Assembly (NCBI GenBank): GCA_011523245.1
Contig: WTHG01000274.1
Coordinates: 1-12,899, forward strand
DNA length: 12,899 nucleotides
Reading direction: 5' to 3'
Source: Verrucomicrobiales bacterium
GTDB lineage: Bacteria > Verrucomicrobiota > Verrucomicrobiia > Limisphaerales > UBA1100
Shown here in pieces: positions 1 through 8,212 of this stretch. A program made the translations under genes and the position numbers. Position 1 is the first letter of the stretch. Each line of letters begins with the position of its first letter. Below the pieces are notes generated by a model, which was given only the letters and a program-made list of their open reading frames with translations, did no database searches and was not told the origin of the DNA.

Positions 1-867
1 CGGGCCACGCAGCTCACGATGAACCGCGAAGGCATCCGGCGGCTGGCGGCGGAGGAGCTGGGGCTGCGCACGTCGCCCTTTGAATTTGCCGCGACGAAGG
101 AGGAATTTTTGGCGGCCATCGAACGGATTGGATTGCCGTGCGTGGTGAAGCCCATCATGTCAAGCAGCGGCAAGGGGCAGAGCACGCTCAAGACCGAGGC
201 GGATATCGAGCCCGCGTGGCAATACGCGCAGGAAGGCGGACGCGCGGGTGCGGGCAAGGTGATCGTCGAGGGCTTTGTGGATTTCGATTACGAGATCACG
301 CAGCTCACCGTGCGCCATGTGGACGGCACGAGCTTTTGCGATCCTATCGGTCACATTCAGGTGGATGGCGATTACCGCGAGTCATGGCAACCGCAGCCGA
401 TGACGGACACCGCGCTGGCGAATGCGCGTGAGTACGCTCAGAAAATTACTGATGCCCTCGGCGGCCGCGGCATCTTCGGCGTGGAACTTTTTATCAAGGG
501 CGATGACGTGTGGTTTTCCGAAGTCTCCCCGCGCCCGCACGACACCGGCATGGTGACGATGATCTCGCAGGATCTCCCGCAGTTTTCCCTGCACGCCCGC
601 GCCATCCTCGGGCTGCCGATCCCGAACATCACGCAGCACGGCCCCAGCGCCAGTGCGGTGATTTTGGTTGAAGGCGAGAGCGAAAATGTGCGCTTCGGTA
701 ACCTCCACGCCGCCCTTGCCGAACCGGACACACAGCTGCGCCTGTTTGGTAAACCGCACGTGAAAGGCAAACGCCGCATGGGCGTGGCCATCGCCCGCGG
801 CAAAACCATCGACGACGCCCGCACCAAAGCCCGCGCGGCGGCGAAGTCGGTGGACGTGCAATTGTAA
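1..867 (+). CDS. purT: Formate-dependent phosphoribosylglycinamide formyltransferase (PurT), 5' truncated by window edge
   Basis: PurT is a cytosolic ATP-grasp enzyme that makes formyl-GAR from GAR, formate and ATP in purine synthesis. The frame is open from base 1 and encodes 288 residues. E. coli PurT is about 392 residues, so roughly the first 100 lie outside the window. The ATG at base 19 is an internal methionine: the residues before it (RATQLT) already match the family. Seen directly: the start MNREGIRRLAAEELGLRTS, the ATP-binding stretch VVKPIMSSSGKGQS, the GGRAGAGKVIVEG loop, GDYRESWQPQ, the catalytic-core FGVELF, FSEVSPRPHDTGMVT, and RLFGKPHVKGKRRMGVA near the C-terminus. These follow E. 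coli PurT almost word for word from memory. The stop is TAA. GC is about 62-65% in sampled segments, higher than much of the DNA that follows. It looks like an ordinary housekeeping gene, unrelated to the operon downstream. Confidence 0.97.
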   Translation, partial: RATQLTMNREGIRRLAAEELGLRTSPFEFAATKEEFLAAIERIGLPCVVKPIMSSSGKGQSTLKTEADIEPAWQYAQEGGRAGAGKVIVEGFVDFDYEITQLTVRHVDGTSFCDPIGHIQVDGDYRESWQPQPMTDTALANAREYAQKITDALGGRGIFGVELFIKGDDVWFSEVSPRPHDTGMVTMISQDLPQFSLHARAILGLPIPNITQHGPSASAVILVEGESENVRFGNLHAALAEPDTQLRLFGKPHVKGKRRMGVAIARGKTIDDARTKARAAAKSVDVQL

Positions 868-878
868 TTGTTTTTTGT

Positions 879-903
879 GAGTCGAACCCAACGAAAATCG
901 AAT
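879..903 (+). repeat. Short intergenic repeat, copy 1 (three degenerate TCGAA heptamers)
   Basis: This 25-base element starts 12 bases after the purT stop and matches 5983-6007 at 23 of 25 positions in the same orientation. It reads as three related heptamers, GTCGAAC, AACGAAA and ATCGAAT, with a CC spacer between the first and second. The same architecture and spacer occur in the other copy. Function is unknown. It forms no convincing hairpin. It may be a dispersed intergenic repeat that tends to sit after stop codons. Confidence 0.6.
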
Positions 904-1012
904 ACCCTTTTTTCTGGGGATACTGCTATTTCACTTTAATTAGGCATACCTTTCAATCACGATCAGCCATTTTTGAGACCTTTCGTTGCTACGCATTTCT
1001 TGATGGTGTAAA

Positions 1013-2287
1013 ATGGTCTTACAAATGATTGACCGACGACATTTTCTGCGCGGCCTCGGCGGTGTTTGCCTTGCTCTCCCAGCTTTTGAATCGTTGCGAG
1101 GGGCGCAATCCGGTAAAGCGAAGGCCAAGCGATTTGTTTGTGTGACCCCGAATTATGGGATGTATCCGGGCGGCTTTTTCCCAGAACAAACGGGAGCGGG
1201 CTACGCCATGCCTTCCCTGCTCAAACCGATGGAACGCCATCGAGCTGAGTTTAGCATTTTCAATAATCTTGATCATCCGGGAGTCGGTGGTGGGCATGGG
1301 TGTTCCCATACTTTCTTGAACGGCATGGAACTCAAAGACACCAAAGATCAGCCACAGCGCTTGCATTCTTTGGACGAGTTTTTAGCGGAACAAATTGGGC
1401 AACAAACACGTTTCCCCTCCTTGCGCCTCGGGGCCAACGGCGTCTCATGGTCGCGTGCGGGCATCAAGCTACCTAGCGACGGCAGTCCGGCGCAGGTCTT
1501 TGCCAAGTTGTTCATGGAGGACAATCCCAAGGTTAAGGAAAACCAACGACTTTTTCTCGATGAAGATGACAGCATCTTGGATGTTGTCCATGCCGATGCC
1601 AAGAGGCTGGGTGCCCGCATGTCCAAGCCTGACCAAGTCAAGCTCGACGAATATTTAACGGCGGTGCGGGAGGTGGAGCGAAAACTTCAACGGCAGGCCA
1701 AGTGGATTGATGTGCCCAAGCCGAAGGCCAACGATGAGGTCATCCGCGGCAATGACGAGGTCGTGGTGGATCTCAACTATCCCTACAACACGCCGGTAAT
1801 GTATGATCTGATGGTCTTGGCCCTACAAACAGAGTCGACCAATGTCATTACCTTTGGCCATCCGGGTGGCAACCGGCTCTTTCCCTTTGAGGGCATTGAA
1901 CTGGGGTATCATTCACTCACCCACCACGGCAAACGGCCCGAGTTGCTCCGGCAACTCACAATCATTGAGTTGTACTATACCCAACAACTGGCACGGTTCT
2001 TCGATCGGATGAAGGAAGCCAAGGATGCTGAAGGTCAACCTCTATTGGACTCCACCGTGGTCCTCTTTGGTAGCGGCATGGGGAATGCCAGTTCTCATTC
2101 CAGTCGCAACCTACCTATCCTTTTGGCTGGAGGCGGGTTTAAAACCGGCGAACATCATCGGTTTGAGCGTACCGGGCGCGATGGACGACCGCTCTGTGAT
2201 TTATTCGTCTCCATCCTGCAACAATTGGGGGTGGAAACCGACCGGTTCTCCACGAGTCAAGGTAACCTGAATCACCTGATCGCGTGA
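1013..2287 (+). CDS. DUF1552 (HXXSHH-type) exported protein
   Basis: This is a 424-residue protein of the DUF1552 family, whose function is not established. The N-terminus carries a Tat-type signal: DRRHFLRGLGG at residues 7-17 followed by a hydrophobic stretch (VCLALPAFESLRGA), so export to the periplasm is likely. The family hallmark HXXSHH is present as HSLTHH at residues 300-305 (Thr for Ser). Other visible features are GVGGGHGCSHTFLNG near residue 90, a Glu/Lys-rich helical segment (YLTAVREVERKLQRQAK) and the C-terminal segment LLDSTVVLFGSGMGN, which recalls DUF1501 and alkaline-phosphatase-fold proteins. ATG 1013 is used, but ATG 1025 (MIDRRHF) would also keep the whole signal; neither has a clear Shine-Dalgarno site. 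The stop overlaps the next gene's GTG by 4 bases. DUF1552 genes are commonly found beside the cytochrome-like family encoded next, which suggests the two products work together. Confidence 0.9.
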   Translation: MVLQMIDRRHFLRGLGGVCLALPAFESLRGAQSGKAKAKRFVCVTPNYGMYPGGFFPEQTGAGYAMPSLLKPMERHRAEFSIFNNLDHPGVGGGHGCSHTFLNGMELKDTKDQPQRLHSLDEFLAEQIGQQTRFPSLRLGANGVSWSRAGIKLPSDGSPAQVFAKLFMEDNPKVKENQRLFLDEDDSILDVVHADAKRLGARMSKPDQVKLDEYLTAVREVERKLQRQAKWIDVPKPKANDEVIRGNDEVVVDLNYPYNTPVMYDLMVLALQTESTNVITFGHPGGNRLFPFEGIELGYHSLTHHGKRPELLRQLTIIELYYTQQLARFFDRMKEAKDAEGQPLLDSTVVLFGSGMGNASSHSSRNLPILLAGGGFKTGEHHRFERTGRDGRPLCDLFVSILQQLGVETDRFSTSQGNLNHLIA

Positions 2288-4674
2288 TCCCTCGCCTCAT
2301 CATCATTACGTTCAGCTGGTGGTTGGCAACCGAACTGCAAGCGGCTGATTTGCAGCTTTTCCTAAAGAACTACTGTGTTCAATGCCACGGCCCGGATAAG
2401 CAGAAAGGAGACCGACGGTTCGACCAGTTAACCGGGGACTTCACTCAATTAGCCGAAGCCGAGGCATTCCAGGAGATACTCGATCAATTGAACCTAGGCG
2501 AAATGCCGCCCGAAGGAAAACCCCGGCCCAATCCTCCCGAACTTAAGGAATTAGTTGCTCAACTCAGTGAATCTTTGGCGCGGGCACGGGCTGCGGCCAC
2601 GGAAAATTCAGGTAAAGTGGTTTTGCGCCGATTAAACCGGGAAGAATATCGCAACACGATCCGGGATTTATTTGGTCTAAAGATGGTGGATTTTGATCCT
2701 ACCACCACCTTTCCGCCCGACGATACGATTGAAGGCTTCGACAACGTAGGCGAAGGCCTGGTTACCTCTGATCATTTGCTGCGCAACTATCTCTATGCCG
2801 CCCGCCAGGTGGCAGACAAAGTCGTTCGACCTGGTCCCAAGCCGGAGATGATTCGGTATGAAAAAGCCAATGAAGCTCCGACCGATACGTTAGAGAAAGA
2901 TGCCCGGGCGGCAGCCGGCCGAATGTTTATCAAATTCCGTCAACCACTGGGCATCATGCAATTGGACAAACGCCGCGGAGTACCGGCTGCCGGCGAATAC
3001 GTCATTCGTTTTTCCGCACGCGCGATTCGGAGAAAATCCCGCTATAAGGATGAGGATCTCCGTTATAATTCAAATGAACCCATGCGCCTCTCGATTTCCA
3101 TTGATTCACGGGAGCTAGGGGCGACTGCACACCGGATCATTGGCGAATACACCATTCCCGATGATCGGACCGTGGAGATTGAACATCGGGTATGGCTGGA
3201 AAAAGGTTTTACCTTCCACGTTCATTGGGCCAATGGTCCCAACGGTTCGTTTAAACGCATCCTGCGCAAAGTGCTGCCCAAGTATAATCCCGATGCGTTG
3301 TACCCGGCCCGTAATCCGCCGGAAATGTACATCGGTTCAGGCCCCGAACTCCACGTGTACACGCTCGGGATTGAGGGGCCGTTCTATGAAGAATGGCCCC
3401 CAGCGGGTTTCGACCGCTATTTTCCTTCGCCACCGGAGAGCCCCAATGCGGAATATCTGCGCAGTAGCCTAACCCGACTGGCCAATGCAGCTTTTCGCCG
3501 GCCGGTGACAGAACAGGAAATCAAACCCTACCTGGATCTTGCTGAACGTTATCTGGCGGAGAACAAGGATTTTTGGGCTGCCGCCCGATATGGGATGCGC
3601 GCCATCCTTACCTCTCCGCGGTTCCTTTACCTTAATGAACACGCGCCTCACTCGACTGGCCATAAACTCGATGGCTACGGGCTCGCCTCACGCCTGTCTT
3701 ATTTTCTTTGGAGTTCCATGCCGGATAATGAACTGCGCGCAGCCGCAGCTTCGGGTCTTCTGAAAACTCCGGAAGGGCTGAGAGGGCAAGTGAACCGAAT
3801 GCTCAAAGATCCGCGCGCCTCGGCTTTAAGTAAGAACTTCGTCGAACAATGGCTGCATCTTCGAACCCTTGGCGAAATGCCTCCGGACCCGGAAACCAAC
3901 CGTGCCTATTATGAGGACGACCTGGAAAACGCCATGCGCGAGGAAACCCGCCTTTACTTCGCACATGTCCTACAGCAAAACCGCAGTATCCAGGACTTTA
4001 TCGATTCGGATTACACCTTTCTCAATGAACCACTCGCCCGGCATTACGGAATCCCGGGCATCACGCATCAGGAATTTCGCCAGGTTAAACTGAAACCCGA
4101 GCACCAACGAGGAGGCCTGCTTGGGCACGGAAGCATCCTGACCGCCACCTCCAACGGCGTGGAAACTCAGCCGGTACTGCGGGGCGTTTGGATTTTGGAA
4201 AACCTATTGGGAACACCGCCCAGCCCTCCGCCACCGGATATCGAACCCATTGAGCCAGACGTTCGCGGAGTGTCCACGATTCGGGAACTCATGGAAAAAC
4301 ACCGGGACAATGCCACCTGCTTTGAATGTCATCGCAAGATTGATCCACTAGGATTGGCAATGGAACCCTACGATTTTCTTGGCCGCTGGCGCGACCGCTA
4401 TGCGAAGAAGATTCCCCTCAATGCCACCGGGAACATGCCCGATGGAACGGCCATCAACGGTCCCGTCGGCATTCGTGACTATCTCAAAAAACGCCCTGCG
4501 CAGTTCACTCGTTGCCTAACGGAAAAACTTTGGGTCTACGCCATGGGCCGCCGAATCAGCTTTACCGATCGTGATGATATTGACCGCATTGTCGCAGCGC
4601 TACCCAAGCACGGCTACGGTCTGCAGGAATTGATCCACCAAATCGTGGCCAGCGAACCATTCCACTCGAAATGA
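2284..4674 (+). CDS. Planctomycete-type cytochrome-like protein, DUF1587/DUF1595/DUF1592/DUF1588/DUF1585
   Basis: This is a 796-residue exported protein with a GTG start inside the GTGA overlap with the previous stop. The start is supported by a good signal peptide (IPRLIIITFSWWLATELQA, cleavage near residue 21). A class-I-like cytochrome c module follows at once, with heme motif CVQCH at 31-35. By-eye domain order: DUF1587 from about 112 (VVLRRLNREEYRNTIRDLFG), a beta-rich central region to about 390, DUF1595 at about 396-460 (LANAAFRRPVTEQEI), DUF1592 from 460 (LDGYGLASRLSYFLWSSMPD), DUF1588 from about 608 with a second CXXCH (CFECH, 679-683) and KIDPLGLAMEPYDFLGRWRD, then DUF1585 from about 720. 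The length is normal for the family. Two CXXCH motifs imply up to two covalent hemes, hence a periplasmic electron-transfer role, but the substrate is unknown. The gene also overlaps the following sulfatase (ATGA), so all three products are probably made in step. Confidence 0.93.
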   Translation: MIPRLIIITFSWWLATELQAADLQLFLKNYCVQCHGPDKQKGDRRFDQLTGDFTQLAEAEAFQEILDQLNLGEMPPEGKPRPNPPELKELVAQLSESLARARAAATENSGKVVLRRLNREEYRNTIRDLFGLKMVDFDPTTTFPPDDTIEGFDNVGEGLVTSDHLLRNYLYAARQVADKVVRPGPKPEMIRYEKANEAPTDTLEKDARAAAGRMFIKFRQPLGIMQLDKRRGVPAAGEYVIRFSARAIRRKSRYKDEDLRYNSNEPMRLSISIDSRELGATAHRIIGEYTIPDDRTVEIEHRVWLEKGFTFHVHWANGPNGSFKRILRKVLPKYNPDALYPARNPPEMYIGSGPELHVYTLGIEGPFYEEWPPAGFDRYFPSPPESPNAEYLRSSLTRLANAAFRRPVTEQEIKPYLDLAERYLAENKDFWAAARYGMRAILTSPRFLYLNEHAPHSTGHKLDGYGLASRLSYFLWSSMPDNELRAAAASGLLKTPEGLRGQVNRMLKDPRASALSKNFVEQWLHLRTLGEMPPDPETNRAYYEDDLENAMREETRLYFAHVLQQNRSIQDFIDSDYTFLNEPLARHYGIPGITHQEFRQVKLKPEHQRGGLLGHGSILTATSNGVETQPVLRGVWILENLLGTPPSPPPPDIEPIEPDVRGVSTIRELMEKHRDNATCFECHRKIDPLGLAMEPYDFLGRWRDRYAKKIPLNATGNMPDGTAINGPVGIRDYLKKRPAQFTRCLTEKLWVYAMGRRISFTDRDDIDRIVAALPKHGYGLQELIHQIVASEPFHSK

Positions 4675-5966
4675 AAAAGCTGTTTTTATTTCTGTGGCTA
4701 ACCGTCACCGCACTTGCCTCCGAAAAACCCAACATCATCCTGATCATGGTCGATGATATGGGTCGGGACTGGGTCAGTTGCTACGGGGCCAAGCACCCCA
4801 CTCCCAACATTGATCAACTGGCAAAGCAGGGCGTGCGTTATGAAACAGCCTGGTGCACCCCCATTTGCACGCCTACCCGGGTCACGCTATTAACGGGTCA
4901 ATACCCCCACAATCACGGCTGGATACAGCACTATGATGTCCCGCGCTGGGGAGGCGCCGGATTACGGACGGACCGCTTTACCACATTTGCCCGTCACCTG
5001 CGCGATGCGGGCTACGCCACCGCCATTGGAGGAAAATGGCAGATCAATCACCTTGGCAAACAGCCCGATATCCTCAAGCAACATGGCTTCGATGAACACT
5101 GCGTTTGGCCCGGCGTTGAAGCCGATCAACCCGAAACTGAAGAACGCTTTTGGGATGGGCTCATCGCAACCAACGGCAAACGTGCCAGAGTCCCCTACGG
5201 GCCGGATACCATCAACCGGTTCCTCATTGATTTCGTGAAGCGCCACAAGGATCGGCCTTTTCTAGTTTATTATCCCATGTTGCTCACCCACGGACCGCAC
5301 ACCACCACGCCGCTCAACAAATCCAATCCACCGGAAGGCAAGCCCGCGCTCTACGCCGGGAACGTCACCTACATGGATCAGCTGATTGGCAAGCTGGTGC
5401 GTGCCGTGGATGATCTTGAGCTGACAAAACGCACCGTCATTATTTTCACTGGCGACAACGGCTCCGCATCCTCCGGCATCCTCAATGGCAAACCCTACCC
5501 AAAAGGCAAAGGACGCGAAGCGGATTGGGGAGTGCATGTGCCTTTCATTGTACGCGCCCCATTTCTGACTTCGGGCGGGCGCGTCTCGCGCGACCTCATT
5601 GATTTCACCGATCTCTACCCCTCCTTCCTTGAATTAGCCGGCATCCCTTCGCATAAGAACCTGAAACTCGACGGCCGATCTTTCGTTCCCAGCCTCCGCG
5701 GCAGTGTCGATCCCTTTGAGAAACGCAGCTGGATTTATTCTCAAATCGGCAACTTCCGAATGATCCGAGACTGGCACCATTTCCTGGATAACCGAGGCGC
5801 CTTTCACGACATGAACAAGGATCCCCTGCAGCAACATAAAGTCAGCCCTCTGGATAAGATTGCCCCAGGCCGCCGCGACCGGCTCCAGATGATTCTCAAA
5901 CGGTTTTCCGCCAATGCCCCGGCCCCCTTCCCTGAATTCAAAGCCAAACATTCGGGCCTTTACTAG
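4671..5966 (+). CDS. Secreted formylglycine-dependent sulfatase
   Basis: This is a 431-residue type I sulfatase that hydrolyses sulfate esters, most likely on polysaccharides, in the periplasm or at the surface. A short signal peptide (KKLFLFLWLTVTALAS) precedes the first metal-binding strand NIILIMVDDMG (Asp28, Asp29). The signature CTPTR lies at residues 66-70 and continues VTLLTG. Cys66 is the predicted residue converted to formylglycine, and a second cysteine lies four residues before it (CTPICTPTR). Further active-site elements are GGKW at 120-123, LLTHGPH with His207, and FTGDNG with Asp262/Asn263. The C-terminus has the usual sulfatase ending with DMNKDPLQ. The start ATG overlaps the upstream stop as ATGA. 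The substrate cannot be told from the sequence. Neither an anSME nor an FGE-type maturation gene is in the window, so activation must come from elsewhere. Confidence 0.95.
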   Translation: MKKLFLFLWLTVTALASEKPNIILIMVDDMGRDWVSCYGAKHPTPNIDQLAKQGVRYETAWCTPICTPTRVTLLTGQYPHNHGWIQHYDVPRWGGAGLRTDRFTTFARHLRDAGYATAIGGKWQINHLGKQPDILKQHGFDEHCVWPGVEADQPETEERFWDGLIATNGKRARVPYGPDTINRFLIDFVKRHKDRPFLVYYPMLLTHGPHTTTPLNKSNPPEGKPALYAGNVTYMDQLIGKLVRAVDDLELTKRTVIIFTGDNGSASSGILNGKPYPKGKGREADWGVHVPFIVRAPFLTSGGRVSRDLIDFTDLYPSFLELAGIPSHKNLKLDGRSFVPSLRGSVDPFEKRSWIYSQIGNFRMIRDWHHFLDNRGAFHDMNKDPLQQHKVSPLDKIAPGRRDRLQMILKRFSANAPAPFPEFKAKHSGLY

Positions 5967-5982
5967 GCCGAGTGTATTTTGG

Positions 5983-6007
5983 GAATCGAACCCAACGAAC
6001 ATCGAAT
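5983..6007 (+). repeat. Short intergenic repeat, copy 2 (three degenerate TCGAA heptamers)
   Basis: This is the second copy of the 25-base element at 879-903, with 23 of 25 identical bases in the same orientation, 16 bases after the sulfatase stop. The heptamers are ATCGAAC, AACGAAC and ATCGAAT, with the same CC spacer. Together the two copies bracket the three-gene operon. Its presence here argues against a translation start at TTG 5979 for the next gene. Confidence 0.6.
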
Positions 6008-6044
6008 CTTGAAGAGGTTTGGAGGAAAACTTAAGCTGAAAGAC

Positions 6045-7061
6045 ATGCGGCATTTTCTCTCAATACTATTGGTGGCGATAGGCCAGTCCGTCTTCGCGGC
6101 AGAAAAGATTCCTTCGGATACTCAGAACCTCAAGAAAGGGAAGGCGTTCACCCTCGCGGTATTGCCTGACACCCAGTTTTACTGTGACACCCGACTGAAG
6201 CTTTCTAAAAAGTGGGGTAACGGAGACTTGCGTCGTTACTTTTTCGAGCAAACCCGCTGGGTTCGTGACAACCAAAAGCGACTCAATATCGCTTTTCTCG
6301 TCCACGAAGGAGATCTCGTACAGGCGGATGCCCCAGAGGAATGGGCCATCGCAAAGGAAGCAATGTCTGTCTTGGATGGGAAGGTTCCCTATAGCGTGTG
6401 CCTAGGAAACCATGACATGGGTTTTGAGAAGGCGGATAACAAATATGGCGGTAATATCGGCGTCAACCGGACCACGCATTTCAACACCTACTTTCCTCGC
6501 GAGAAATTCGCAAAAAGAGACGAATTTGGCGGCACATTTGATCCGGAGCGCCATGACAATTCTTGGTATCACTTCGAGGCAGCAGGTATGAAATTTCTGA
6601 TTGTTTCCCTCGAATGCAAACCGCGCGACGAGGTTTTGGAATGGGCGAACCAGGTGGTCTCTAAGCACCCTGACCACCGTGTCATTGTCCTGACGCACGC
6701 CTATCTGAACACGAAAAAATCAAGAAATACCTCGGGTGGAGTGAAGGCCAAAGGCAACACCGGTGAGCAGACGTGGCAAAAGTTCGTCAAGAAACACAAG
6801 AACATCTTCATGGTTCTCTGCGGTCACCACTCGGGAGAGGCCGTTCGGACAGACGCCGGAGATCACGGCAATCAGGTCCATCAAGTTCTGAGTGATTATC
6901 AACACTTAAACAATGGCGGAGAATCTTGGCTCCGCTACATGGTCTTTGAACCAAACGAGAACAAGATAAAGGTCTATACTTACAATCCTGCACTAGACAA
7001 ATTCCGCAATTTACCGTCCAGTCGTTTCGATTTGGACTACCCAATGAAAATAGTAGAGTAG
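6045..7061 (+). CDS. Secreted calcineurin-like metallophosphoesterase
   Basis: This is a 338-residue phosphoesterase of the calcineurin-like superfamily, expected to bind two metal ions and cleave phosphomono- or diesters outside the cytoplasm. A clear signal peptide starts at ATG 6045 (RHFLSILLVAIGQSVFA, cleavage near residue 18-19). The frame is open upstream to TTG 5979, but that extension would put a charged 22-residue leader before the signal and read through an intergenic repeat, so 6045 is preferred. Metal motifs in order: AVLPDTQFY (Asp42), HEGD (Asp90), GNHD at 121-124, LTHAY (His218) and GHH at 260-262. The substrate is unknown. It stands 78 bases after the sulfatase stop and may be read from the same transcript. 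A small GGAAA/TTTCC hairpin follows the stop (7065-7078) without a good T-run. Confidence 0.88.
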   Translation: MRHFLSILLVAIGQSVFAAEKIPSDTQNLKKGKAFTLAVLPDTQFYCDTRLKLSKKWGNGDLRRYFFEQTRWVRDNQKRLNIAFLVHEGDLVQADAPEEWAIAKEAMSVLDGKVPYSVCLGNHDMGFEKADNKYGGNIGVNRTTHFNTYFPREKFAKRDEFGGTFDPERHDNSWYHFEAAGMKFLIVSLECKPRDEVLEWANQVVSKHPDHRVIVLTHAYLNTKKSRNTSGGVKAKGNTGEQTWQKFVKKHKNIFMVLCGHHSGEAVRTDAGDHGNQVHQVLSDYQHLNNGGESWLRYMVFEPNENKIKVYTYNPALDKFRNLPSSRFDLDYPMKIVE

Positions 7062-7270
7062 TCCGGAAATTATTTTCCAACCTGAAAATCTGAATGCCAC
7101 TTTCTTTTTACCCACCGATGTATAAATCATATGTCGTCGCACAACTTCCACGGTTACTCCTTTAAATCTCTCTTATTATTATAGAGGGGTGGAATTTACT
7201 TAGCCACAGGAAGCTGATCCCCCTTATTGACCTCTGACGTCTCTTTTATGGAAAATTAGTTTCTATCCAA

Positions 7271-8212
7271 ATGAATCCATCCACCAAAGAAAACTCCCAA
7301 TTGCTGACGCGATTAACCGCAATTGTTGCAGTTTTGACTGTTCTTGGAGCTGCCTGGCCGGTGTTGTTTAACGAAGGTAGTGCGGCGGGAAAGTTTTTGG
7401 TGAGAACGCATCAGATCGAAGCGGCTGGTGACGATGACTTCGAGGCGGCGATGAGGGCTCATCTTTATGGGGAGACCTTGGAAGCTGCAACAACTCGGAC
7501 TGAAAGCAACCCGACATCCACAACTGCAAATGTTTCGAGAATTCGACAACTTGACCGTGCTGTGTCTATGCTTTGGTTATTACTAGCTGTGACATTACCC
7601 TTCGCTTGCCAAAAGTGGCCTAAACTCTCTTGGCTCTACTTATTGCCGGCGATATGGCTTCTGGGGAATGCACATGCCATCGCGATTAACGGCGGCAAGG
7701 CCTTCTCTGAACTGGCAGTACCCGCTCATGCAACACGATGGGGAATGTTTCTGGCGCTCGTATTTTTGAGTCTACGGAATGCTCAAAGCGATCGTATTGC
7801 AAACTGGATATTACGTATCGGCTGTGCTTTGACTTTTACCATTCATGGTTGGGAGGCATTCCAACTAAATCCAGCATTTCAAGATCTACTCTATGTTACG
7901 TGCGGCCATATCGGTATTGCTCTAACCGAGTCGGTTTGCCATGGCCTGCTTCGCATCATAGGTGTCATGGACCTAGTCCTTGCCATAAGTGTTGTCGCAG
8001 TTCACTCTCGACCCTTGTTGCTATGGATGGCCTGCTGGGGAATGATCACCGCAGCGAGTCGGCCCATTGCCCTAGGCCTCGATGCCTGGCCAGAGTTTGC
8101 CATGCGCCTACCGAATAGCGCCGCGCCTCTGTTGGTCCTATTTATTGGACTACCTGCAGCGTTTTCAATTTTTTCACCAAAAAATACCCACCAACCGGAA
8201 TCCACTACCTAA
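7271..8212 (+). CDS. Multi-pass membrane protein, weakly DoxX-like, function unknown
   Basis: This is a 313-residue hydrophobic protein. By eye there are seven or eight membrane spans: about 15-33, 97-115, 118-138, 155-169, 178-195, 228-245, 249-268 and 284-301. Between the first and second spans lies a polar region of about 60 residues (34-96) rich in Asp, Glu, Thr and Ser. The segment WILRIGCALTFTIHGWEAF at 179-197, with LLRIIGVMDLVLAISVV at 226-242, recalls the paired spans of DoxX-like proteins, but this is a weak resemblance. It should be treated as an unrecognised membrane protein. ATG 7271 has no obvious Shine-Dalgarno sequence. Its TAA overlaps the next gene's ATG (TAATG), so it is almost certainly cotranscribed with the phosphatase-like gene and probably acts with it at the membrane. 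Confidence 0.8.
   Translation: MNPSTKENSQLLTRLTAIVAVLTVLGAAWPVLFNEGSAAGKFLVRTHQIEAAGDDDFEAAMRAHLYGETLEAATTRTESNPTSTTANVSRIRQLDRAVSMLWLLLAVTLPFACQKWPKLSWLYLLPAIWLLGNAHAIAINGGKAFSELAVPAHATRWGMFLALVFLSLRNAQSDRIANWILRIGCALTFTIHGWEAFQLNPAFQDLLYVTCGHIGIALTESVCHGLLRIIGVMDLVLAISVVAVHSRPLLLWMACWGMITAASRPIALGLDAWPEFAMRLPNSAAPLLVLFIGLPAAFSIFSPKNTHQPESTT

Noticed and set aside
382..891. Long open frame antisense to purT (about 169 codons)
   Set aside because: It lies wholly opposite the well-conserved purT frame, has low-complexity His/Arg/Ala-rich content and no recognisable domain; a shadow of GC-rich codons.
868..1012. Search for a promoter of the three-gene operon
   Set aside because: Apart from the 25-base repeat I see no convincing -35/-10 pair; TTGAGA at 973-978 lacks a matching -10.
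7062..7270. Possible promoter before the membrane-protein gene (TATTATTATAG near 7174-7184, TTGACC at 7227)
   Set aside because: Neither element has a partner with acceptable sequence at 16-18 bases. A promoter is likely somewhere in this 209-base gap, but its position cannot be supported. The only other feature is a 5-bp hairpin at 7065-7078.
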